From: Soonwooa sp032078105
GTDB taxonomy: Bacteria > Bacteroidota > Bacteroidia > Flavobacteriales > Weeksellaceae
Assembly: GCA_046269235.1 (NCBI GenBank)
Contig: JBJZOS010000001.1
Location: forward strand, 62,001-126,000
Direction: 5' to 3'
DNA: 64,000 nucleotides
The notes beneath the pieces are model-generated. The model was not told the DNA's origin. It worked only from the letters and a program-made list of their open reading frames with translations, and ran no database searches. The position numbers and the translations under genes were made by a program. Shown piece by piece: positions 57,571-64,000 of the stretch. How positions within the stretch are numbered: the stretch's first letter is position 1; every line of letters begins with the position of its first letter.

Positions 57571-58701
57571 TTAAAGATTTCCTCTTTTTTCTTGCTCTCT
57601 TTCTAAAGCTTCGAATAGTGCCTTGAAGTTTCCTGCTCCAAAACTTTGAGCGCCGTGTCTTTCGATAATTTCGAAGAAAAGAGTAGGGCGATCTTCAACA
57701 GGTTTTGTGAAAATTTGTAGTAAGTAACCTTCTTCATCACAATCTACCAAAATACCTAAAGACTGAAGTTTTTTAATATCCTCGTCAATAGTTCCCACTC
57801 TCTCAGGGATCATGTCGTAATAAGCTTCTGGTGGAGCAGAAAGGAACTCAATACCTCTTTTTTTAAGTTCAGTTACTGTGTGTACAATATCCTTTGTTGC
57901 TACTGCAATGTGTTGTACGCCTTCTCCTTCATAGAAATCTAAATATTCTTCAACTTGAGATTTTTTCTTTCCTTCCGCAGGCTCGTTAATTGGGAATTTT
58001 GCAAAACCATTTCCGTTAGACATTACTTTGGACATTAATGCAGAATATTCTGTATTAATCTGTTTATCGTCAAAAGAAAGAATGTTGACAAATCCCATGA
58101 CGTCTTCATACCATTTTACGGTAGGCAACATTCTATCCCAACCAACATTTCCAACGCAGTGGTCAACATACAATAAGCCGACATCAGAAGGGTTATAATC
58201 GCTTTCCCATTTTTCGTAGCCAGGCATAAATTCGCCGTTGTAATTTTTTCTTTCGACAAACATGTGAATGGTTTCTCCGTAAGTATAGATTCCGGACATT
58301 CTAACTTCGCCATGTTCATCGGTTAGGGTTACGGGCTCCAAATAAGGTTTTCCACCTCTTTTTGTAGTTTCTTCGAAGGCGCTGTACGCATCATCAACCC
58401 AAAGCGCAAGTACTTTTACGCCATCGCCATGTTTTTTAACGTGTTCATTAATTGGCGAATCAGATTTAAGACCTGTAGTTAAAACTAAACGTATTTTACC
58501 TTGTTGTAAGACATAAGAAGCACGGTCTCTAACACCGGTTTCTGGTCCAGCATAAGCTACAGATTGAAAACCGAATGCTGTTTTATAAAAGTGTGCAGCT
58601 TGTTTTGCATTCCCTACATAAAATTCGATATAATCCGTTCCGTTGATCGGAAGAAAATTTTCTGCTTGCGCAATTTTTTCTGCAAAGGTTAATGTTGACA
58701 T
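57571..58701 (-). CDS. hppD: 4-hydroxyphenylpyruvate dioxygenase
   Basis: HppD converts 4-hydroxyphenylpyruvate to homogentisate in tyrosine breakdown. The 376-residue protein has two VOC/glyoxalase domains. The iron ligands are visible: His in LLYVDHCVGNV, His in GVQHIAVATKDI and Glu in LFFEIIERHG. IFTKPVEDRPTLF near the C-terminus is characteristic. It is divergent from queD and lies at the head of the minus-strand cluster with fahA. Confidence 0.96.
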   Translation of the reverse strand: MSTLTFAEKIAQAENFLPINGTDYIEFYVGNAKQAAHFYKTAFGFQSVAYAGPETGVRDRASYVLQQGKIRLVLTTGLKSDSPINEHVKKHGDGVKVLALWVDDAYSAFEETTKRGGKPYLEPVTLTDEHGEVRMSGIYTYGETIHMFVERKNYNGEFMPGYEKWESDYNPSDVGLLYVDHCVGNVGWDRMLPTVKWYEDVMGFVNILSFDDKQINTEYSALMSKVMSNGNGFAKFPINEPAEGKKKSQVEEYLDFYEGEGVQHIAVATKDIVHTVTELKKRGIEFLSAPPEAYYDMIPERVGTIDEDIKKLQSLGILVDCDEEGYLLQIFTKPVEDRPTLFFEIIERHGAQSFGAGNFKALFEALEREQEKRGNL

Positions 58702-58833
58702 GATTTGATTTTACTTTTTTTAATATTATGTGCCAAATTACGAATTTTAAAACTTTTAGAAAAACCCAAATTTTCATAAAATTTTGAGTGCTTCATGCAA
58801 CAGAATTCCAATAGTCTTGAAACTAAAAATGCT

Positions 58834-58841
58834 TATCTTTG
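58834..58841 (+). promoter_or_regulatory. -7 promoter element (TATCTTTG) right at the queD start
   Basis: TATCTTTG ends only 4 bases before the ATG at 58846. If it is the -7 box, transcription would begin at about the ATG, giving a leaderless or nearly leaderless mRNA. A TTG at 58817-58819 could be a -33 element, though the spacing is short. Confidence 0.45.
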
Positions 58842-58845
58842 CAAT

Positions 58846-59289
58846 ATGATTCGTATTACAAAAATTTTCACTTTCGAGACCGCTCATGTTCTTTATAATT
58901 ATGATGGGAAATGCAAAAATATGCATGGTCATTCTTATAAACTTTTCGTTACTGTCAAAGGAAATCCTATCAATGATCTGGATCATGTAAAAAACGGAAT
59001 GGTGGTCGATTTTGGTGATATTAAAAAAATCGTGAAAGAAGAAGTGGTTGATGTTTGGGATCATGCAGTGTTAGTAAATGGCGCTTCGCCACACAAGAAT
59101 CTTGGTCAAAAGTTAGAAGACGAAGGACATAAAGTTATCTTTTGCGATTACCAGCCAACGTGCGAAAATATGTTGTACGACATCGCTGCAAAAATCAAAA
59201 ATAAACTTCCTAACACTATCGAATTAGCTTATCTTAAACTCCACGAGACCGAAAACTCTTATGGAGAATGGTTGGCTGAAGACAATTAA
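58846..59289 (+). CDS. queD: 6-carboxytetrahydropterin synthase (QueD-like)
   Basis: QueD makes 6-carboxytetrahydropterin from dihydroneopterin triphosphate on the way to queuosine. The ATG at 58846 gives 147 residues starting MIRITKIFTFETAH, the normal start; a longer ORF from 58795 is spurious. The zinc ligands and catalytic residues are visible in FETAHVLYNYDGKCKNMHGHSY (His, Cys and the HGH pair) and VWDHAVLVNG. Glu in KLHETENSYGEW closes the site. Other queuosine genes are not in the window. lpxH follows after 32 bases. Confidence 0.93.
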   Translation: MIRITKIFTFETAHVLYNYDGKCKNMHGHSYKLFVTVKGNPINDLDHVKNGMVVDFGDIKKIVKEEVVDVWDHAVLVNGASPHKNLGQKLEDEGHKVIFCDYQPTCENMLYDIAAKIKNKLPNTIELAYLKLHETENSYGEWLAEDN

Positions 59290-59321
59290 TTTTAGTTTAA
59301 AATCGTATTTCGAATTACTGA

Positions 59322-60086
59322 ATGACGCCAATTAATCTTTCACCAGACAAAAAAATCTATTTTGCATCGGACCAACATTTTGGTGCGCCAAATCCCCAAT
59401 CTAGTAAGAGTCGGGAAGAGCGTTTTATACGCTGGCTCAACGAGATCAAAAAAGATGCGCAGGTTTTGTTTTTGATGGGCGACTTATTCGATTTTTGGCA
59501 CGAGTGGCAATACGTCATTCCCAAAGGTTATGTTCGTGTTTTAGGAAAACTGGCAGAGCTTAAAGATTCAGGAATAGATCTTTATTTCTTTGTTGGTAAC
59601 CACGATTTGTGGATGAAAAACTATCTTGAAGAAGAAATCGGATGTACGGTTTATTTTTCGAAACAATATTTTTCGGCGGCAGGCAAACGCTTTTTGTTGG
59701 CACATGGCGATGGGCTAGGTCCTGGCGACAAAGGCTACAAAAGGATGAAAAAACTCTTCACCAATCCTGTTGCACAGTGGGCTTTCAAATGGTTGCATCC
59801 AGACATCGCCATGCGTGTGGCGCTTTATATGTCGCAGAAGAATAAAATGATTTCTGGCGAGGAAGACAAAGCCTTTTTAGGCGAAGACAAAGAGTTTTTG
59901 ATTGTCTATTCTAAAAAGAAATTGGAGACCGAAGATATCGACTATTTCATCTATGGTCATCGCCATTTGCCACTGGTTTTGGACTTAGCAAAAGGTGCCA
60001 AATATGTCAACTTGGGCGACTGGATTTCTTATTTTACTTATGGTGTTTTCGATGGCGAATTCCATTTGAAAACTTTTGAAGAATAA
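59322..60086 (+). CDS. lpxH: UDP-2,3-diacylglucosamine diphosphatase
   Basis: LpxH hydrolyses UDP-2,3-diacylglucosamine to lipid X in lipid A synthesis at the inner membrane. The 254-residue metallophosphoesterase has the metal motifs FASDQHFGAP, LMGDLFDFWHEW, FVGNHDLWM, LAHGDGLGPGD and YGHRHLPLVL. The middle helical insert (about 145-190) fits LpxH. The next gene begins 8 bases after the stop, which suggests one transcript with the LuxE-like gene. Confidence 0.93.
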   Translation: MTPINLSPDKKIYFASDQHFGAPNPQSSKSREERFIRWLNEIKKDAQVLFLMGDLFDFWHEWQYVIPKGYVRVLGKLAELKDSGIDLYFFVGNHDLWMKNYLEEEIGCTVYFSKQYFSAAGKRFLLAHGDGLGPGDKGYKRMKKLFTNPVAQWAFKWLHPDIAMRVALYMSQKNKMISGEEDKAFLGEDKEFLIVYSKKKLETEDIDYFIYGHRHLPLVLDLAKGAKYVNLGDWISYFTYGVFDGEFHLKTFEE

Positions 60087-60094
60087 ATTTAATA

Positions 60095-61102
60095 ATGCAA
60101 AATTCCATTTTTAATATACAATCCGAAGCTGATTTTCTAGAAGCCGCTTTGGCGTGTTTCCGTTACCAATATCAGAATATAGAGGTTTACAAAAAGTTTG
60201 TCGATTATCTCAACGTCAATCCCGACACGGTAACAACTTTGGAAGCAATTCCTTTTTTGCCCATCGAGATGTTCAAAAACCATCAAATTCTAGATCAGAG
60301 TAAAACTGCTGAAAAGTATTTTCAAAGTTCGGGGACCACGCAGATGAATCTCTCCAAACATTGGATTGCGGATTTTGGCCTGTACGAAGAAAGTATTTAT
60401 AAAAGCTTTAATCAATTTATCGGAAAGCCAGAAGACTTCATATTTTTGGGACTTTTGCCGAGTTATTTGGAGCGCGACAATTCGTCGTTGATCTATATGG
60501 TCAACTATCTTATCAAAAAATCGAACAAAGCAGAGAACGGCTATTTTCTTTACAATCATGAGGATTTGTTCAATATTCTCAATAAAACCTCAGACAAAAA
60601 AGTCATTCTTTTTGGTGTTTCGTTTGCGTTGTTAGACTTTTTGGACACTTTAGAAAGTAAAAATCTCAAACTTAATTCTACCGAACATCTTATCGTTATC
60701 GAAACTGGCGGTATGAAGGGACGTAAGGAAGAAATGACAAAAGACGAGTTGTTGTCGATTTTCCAAAAAGCCTTTAAAACCGACAAGATCTACTCCGAAT
60801 ATTCGATGACCGAATTGCTATCCCAAGCCTATTCTATGGGCGACAATATCTACGATTGTCCCAACTGGATGCGCATTATGGTGAGAAATACCGAAGATCC
60901 CTTGTCGTATATGCCGTTGGGTAGGACGGGCGCCATCAACATTATTGACCTTGCCAATCGACACTCTTGCAGCTTTATTGCGACGCAAGATTTAGGAAAA
61001 ATCTTGGATAATCCCAACGCTAACACACTTAGTAAAAGCTTCCAAGTTTTGGGCAGAATCGACCATTCCGACATTCGCGGTTGCAGTCTGTTGGTTTCTT
61101 AG
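60095..61102 (+). CDS. LuxE/PaaK-like acyl-protein synthetase domain protein
   Basis: This 335-residue protein matches the LuxE family of acyl-adenylating enzymes: LNVNPDTVTTLEAIPFLPIEMF near residue 50, the nucleotide loop FQSSGTTQMNLSKH, and later EYSMTELLSQAYS and GRTGAINIIDLANRHSC. LuxE activates a fatty acid and passes it to a reductase in luminous bacteria. Here there is no luxC or luxD, so it must act on another acyl or carboxyl substrate. Co-transcription with lpxH hints at lipid or surface-glycan acylation, which is inference only. Confidence 0.85.
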   Translation: MQNSIFNIQSEADFLEAALACFRYQYQNIEVYKKFVDYLNVNPDTVTTLEAIPFLPIEMFKNHQILDQSKTAEKYFQSSGTTQMNLSKHWIADFGLYEESIYKSFNQFIGKPEDFIFLGLLPSYLERDNSSLIYMVNYLIKKSNKAENGYFLYNHEDLFNILNKTSDKKVILFGVSFALLDFLDTLESKNLKLNSTEHLIVIETGGMKGRKEEMTKDELLSIFQKAFKTDKIYSEYSMTELLSQAYSMGDNIYDCPNWMRIMVRNTEDPLSYMPLGRTGAINIIDLANRHSCSFIATQDLGKILDNPNANTLSKSFQVLGRIDHSDIRGCSLLVS

Positions 61103-61111
61103 GCTTTTTAT

Positions 61112-61235
61112 TTGGGCGGCATCTCGGGCTATGCAGGGGTTTCGTCTTCAGAGGCTCAGCTTGTCTTGGCTATTCTTCAGACCGCTCGCTGCGCTCGCGC
61201 CCTTACTATCCCGGCCGCAGATTGCGGATAATAAC
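61112..61235. repeat. GC-rich extragenic repeat after the LuxE-like gene
   Basis: This patch begins about 10 bases after the stop and reads GGGCGGCATCTCGGGCTATG, then CTTCAGACCGCTCGCTGCGC with GCTCGC/GCGAGC self-complementarity, and CCCGGCCGCAG. It shares TCGGGCT, CGCTCG and the general layout with the element at 49081. A short ORF through it is not a real gene. A repeat remnant is the best reading. Confidence 0.5.
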
Positions 61236-61813
61236 TTCCAAAACCAATCCGTTGATTTTTAGATAAAGATATTAGATTATCGTTGCTTTATAGTCAGGTC
61301 ATCTTTATCTACTTTTCTTAAGAGGATTATCACTTTTTATAAAAATCGGTAAGATTTTGTATCGAGAATTTTCATAGGTTTTGTAATAATTTTTTAAAAT
61401 CGACGAGCACTGAGCTTTATTTTCTGATGCCGAACGCAGTTTCATTTATGTTATATGGGGGCGTGTTGTCGGTAATAATTTATTCTTTTATTTTTTTATT
61501 TTGACCGTCGCTTGTCCGTTGATGATATTGTTTTTGTTGTGTTTGGCTTTGCCAAATCGACGCTGCGCAAGGAGTATCTTATTGCTAATATCGCAATTAA
61601 CTATTAACCCATTGGTGACGAAAAGCTTTGCTAGCCTATGTTTTTGGGGGCAATGTTAGTGTGCAAATTGTGAGGACTTAAAGATTAATTCTTAAATAAT
61701 ATTAAACAAAAGTCCTATTAATGGGCATCATATCAAGTTATTGTTAAATTTATAATTTAAGATACTTTTTATTGCGTAAAATATATATCTTTACCGCCCA
61801 TATATTTCACCTT
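61236..61813. other. Long AT-rich intergenic region before the surface-protein gene
   Basis: This stretch of almost 600 bases holds no ORF with a recognisable product. A small hairpin (TTTGGC-TTT-GCCAAA, 61542-61556) and TATATATCTTTA near 61783-61793, a candidate -7 region for the next gene, are the only signals seen. Confidence 0.5.
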
Positions 61814-64000
61814 ATGAAAACAAAATTATTTTCTTTTAAACTACTCTCATTAGTGCTTTTATCTTTTGTCTCGGCTAAAGTTGCTGCAAGTAATAAAGTA
61901 TACGATAGAGGTATTACAGCTACTATTACAGGAACTGGTAATTTAGTTAGTGTTGTATCAAATGATGATGTTAACTTATCTGGTTCAGCTACAGGAACTT
62001 TCAATACTAAAACAGTTGGGACATCAAAACCAGTTGCCACTTCAGGTTTTACTCTTACAGGTACCAAAGCTGGTAACTATACGTTGACACAACCATCGGG
62101 TTTAACAGCGAATATAACAGCCATTGCACCAACTATAACTCCTGCAAGCATGAGTCTTAATGTTAATGCAACGGCTAATATTACATCTAACTCTACAGGA
62201 GCGACAAGTTATACATCGGCTAATCCAGCTATTGCATCTGTTAATGCTAGTGGTGTAGTAACAGGACTTGCAATAGGGACTACTACAATTAATGTTTCGC
62301 AGGTTGCAAATGGTAATTACACTGCTGGTACGGGAACGGTAACGGTGACAGAAGTAACAACCGGTACTTATAGAACAACAAGTTCAGGATCATGGCCTGG
62401 TGGCACTAGCGCAGCAACATGGGAGCGTATGACAGCTACGGGATGGACTACGGCAACGCCCGCAGCTAATGCCACAGATTTGTTAATCATTAGACATGCA
62501 GTGACATCTGGTGGAAATATAGCAGCATCAGGTGGTACTAAAATGCAAATTGATGACCAAGGAACAATGTCGATAACGCATCCTTCTACATTTGCCTCTA
62601 TGGTAGTTAAGAAAGGCGGTACGTTGGATGTTGGAGAAACTGGTGTTGGTTTTAATGCGAGTGGTGCAACTTTGGATGTGGAAGATGGAGGTAAACTTAT
62701 TATCTCTGCTGCTCTGACTAACACTAGTGCGTTCTGGAGAGCTAAAGAAAACTTTGCAAAAGGATCTACAGTAGAAGTTACCAATCATAGTAGTCCCTTC
62801 TTTGCTAACCGTTCTCAGATTGATACTAATGCTGATGGATACTTTTTTGGTAATCTTACATTCTCAGGTTCATTGGAGGGTTTAAGTGTTATTGGTGTAA
62901 ATTCTGCTACCGATTTTAATCTTACTGAAGGTGATTTAACGGTTAATGGTACTAAAAATAATATACTCCTAGTAACATCCCCAAACAAAAATGTAACTAT
63001 AAATGGTAGTGTTAATGTTAATGCGGGACAATTAAGAGGTTTTTCTGCGGCCTCCAATTCAACTTCTACATTAACAATTAATAAAGATGTTAATATCAAT
63101 GCTGGGGTATTTAATTTTGCGCCAGGAAGTAGTAGTACAGTTGTTAATTATTTGAGATTAAAAGGTAATTTAACTACTGCTTTGGGTACTACGCTTCAAA
63201 GTGTTGATCCTGATAGTGATATTTACTTTATTGGTAATGATATACAATATGTAGATGTCGCAGGGGCAACTAATATTGCTCGCTTTAGAGTAAAGACAGG
63301 TGCTTCAGTAGAGTTAAAAAATAACCTAGTCCTTAATAAGAGTTCTGAGCTTTCTGTAGAAGATGGAGCTACTCTTAACTTTGGTTATAAAACTTCAGAT
63401 TCTTCACCTTCTATTATTTCAAATGGTGGCACAGGGACTAATAAATTTGCTTTAGAAGATGGTGGTACCATAAAAATTACCCATCCAAAAGGAGTAGTTA
63501 AAAGTATTGCTAATGATGGTAATGTGCAGTTAGCAGTTAGTAACAAAACTTTTTCTAGCAATGCCACATATCATTATATAGGTAAGGCTAATCAAGAAAT
63601 GGGAGATGCGCTTAATTCTTCATCTACAAAAAATGTATATGTAGAATTAGCAAGTAACGCAGTGACCATTTCTCCATCATCGTCTTTCGGTATTACCAAT
63701 ACAGGTACTTTAGATATTAGAGTAGGTAAATTAATAGAGAACGATGTTAACTACATAACGGGAGGTTCTAGCTCTACTAATGGAGGTACATTAAAAATGG
63801 CAGCAGGAACTCAATATTACATAACGAAAGCATCTGCTACCACTGCAGATTCAGAGTATATTCCTAGATTTTATAATACTAATTTACTTGGGGGTGAGAT
63901 TGTTTTGGCATCTACGGGTAACCAAACTTTACGAGGTGGACAGACTTATAAGAATTTGACCTTTAGTAATGGTGGTGAGAAGACTGTATCAACAGCTACT
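61814..64000 (+). CDS. Large surface protein with YDG/MBG-like and Big_2-like domains, 3' end off the window
   Basis: From the ATG at 61814 the frame stays open for all 729 codons to the window edge. A signal peptide (MKTKLFSFKLLSLVLLSFVSA) is followed by a YDG-like domain (NKVYDRGITATITGTG, GFTLTGTKAGNYTLT). A Big_2 Ig-like domain comes next (AIASVNASGVVTGLAIGTTT). Beta-helix-like Thr/Asn/Gly-rich repeats fill the remainder. Similar repeats (NATYHYIGKANQEMGD) occur in the decayed gene at 49426, which ends in a T9SS sorting domain, so a sorting domain is expected past the edge. The role is probably adhesion or surface structure. Antisense ORFs in the region are shadows. Confidence 0.85.
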   Translation, partial: MKTKLFSFKLLSLVLLSFVSAKVAASNKVYDRGITATITGTGNLVSVVSNDDVNLSGSATGTFNTKTVGTSKPVATSGFTLTGTKAGNYTLTQPSGLTANITAIAPTITPASMSLNVNATANITSNSTGATSYTSANPAIASVNASGVVTGLAIGTTTINVSQVANGNYTAGTGTVTVTEVTTGTYRTTSSGSWPGGTSAATWERMTATGWTTATPAANATDLLIIRHAVTSGGNIAASGGTKMQIDDQGTMSITHPSTFASMVVKKGGTLDVGETGVGFNASGATLDVEDGGKLIISAALTNTSAFWRAKENFAKGSTVEVTNHSSPFFANRSQIDTNADGYFFGNLTFSGSLEGLSVIGVNSATDFNLTEGDLTVNGTKNNILLVTSPNKNVTINGSVNVNAGQLRGFSAASNSTSTLTINKDVNINAGVFNFAPGSSSTVVNYLRLKGNLTTALGTTLQSVDPDSDIYFIGNDIQYVDVAGATNIARFRVKTGASVELKNNLVLNKSSELSVEDGATLNFGYKTSDSSPSIISNGGTGTNKFALEDGGTIKITHPKGVVKSIANDGNVQLAVSNKTFSSNATYHYIGKANQEMGDALNSSSTKNVYVELASNAVTISPSSSFGITNTGTLDIRVGKLIENDVNYITGGSSSTNGGTLKMAAGTQYYITKASATTADSEYIPRFYNTNLLGGEIVLASTGNQTLRGGQTYKNLTFSNGGEKTVSTAT

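Noticed and set aside
61081..61266. 61-codon plus-strand ORF after the LuxE-like gene
   Set aside because: It begins inside the end of the LuxE-like gene and runs through the GC-rich repeat; its Arg/Gly-rich translation matches no protein.
62368..62788. Minus-strand ORFs of 86-138 codons
   Set aside because: They are antisense to the large open surface-protein frame, which is uninterrupted from 61814 to the window end.

Overview
The window is a chromosomal segment of a flavobacterium (phylum Bacteroidota), most like the Chryseobacterium/Weeksellaceae group. The evidence is the AT-rich sequence, TAnnTTTG promoter elements, weak Shine-Dalgarno signals, a MurA with Asp at the catalytic Cys position, Lnt together with LpxH (a Gram-negative envelope), a type IX secretion sorting tail on a surface protein, and families such as DUF4290, DUF4833 and a long exonuclease-fused DnaE. 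No rRNA, tRNA, CRISPR array, phage or transposase gene was recognised.

Layout. 1-9.8 kb: the 3' part of tamB, an Lrp/AsnC regulator, a small membrane protein, an unidentified decayed gene, lnt, a DUF486 protein, vanZ-like and proC. 9.9-12.1 kb: a graveyard holding the remains of a cytochrome c peroxidase and of a TonB receptor joined to another outer-membrane barrel. 12.3-18 kb: murB, an aspartate aminotransferase, DUF1801, a secreted Ntn asparaginase, a YiiX-like lipoprotein and DUF4833. 17.5-22.1 kb: a lemA-DUF2207-DUF2207 operon whose second DUF2207 copy carries one frameshift. 22.2-28.9 kb: an FMN reductase, murA with DUF4290, a DCC/haem-binding pair, der, upp and comF. 28.9-33.6 kb: a glyoxylate-shunt locus (malate synthase, isocitrate lyase) opposite a RamB/ScfR-like regulator, with a perfect 22-bp palindrome in between. 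33.7-43.5 kb: a GT35 phosphorylase-like protein lacking the PLP lysine, a DUF1826-like protein, an M28 peptidase, a decayed GNAT gene, a dicarboxylate symporter, cbpA-cbpM, a YpdA-like reductase and an L,D-transpeptidase. 44.4-49.1 kb: dnaE with an N-terminal proofreading exonuclease. 49.4-53.4 kb: a decayed T9SS surface protein. 53.5-58.7 kb: a minus-strand run centred on tyrosine catabolism (hppD, fahA). 58.8-61.1 kb: queD, lpxH and a LuxE-like acyl-protein synthetase. 61.8 kb to the end: a large open reading frame for a surface protein that is an intact paralogue of the decayed one and runs off the window.

How the genes work together. Envelope biogenesis is strongly represented: TamB, Lnt, LpxH, MurA, MurB and an L,D-transpeptidase. 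Carbon metabolism is represented by the glyoxylate shunt, tyrosine degradation (its acetoacetate and fumarate products can enter central metabolism) and a dicarboxylate carrier. Five loci are broken by several lesions each (5.6-6.5, 9.9-10.6, 10.6-12.1, 38.0-38.5 and 49.4-53.4 kb), and a sixth (20.1-22.1 kb) by a single one. This suggests ongoing gene loss, although single lesions could be sequencing errors.

No clearly new multi-gene system was found. The most rewarding leads are the palindromic operator at the glyoxylate locus, the GT35 protein without its cofactor lysine, the DnaE with a degenerate PHP domain, the pair of decayed and intact surface-protein paralogues, and the GC-rich extragenic repeats at 49.1 and 61.1 kb.
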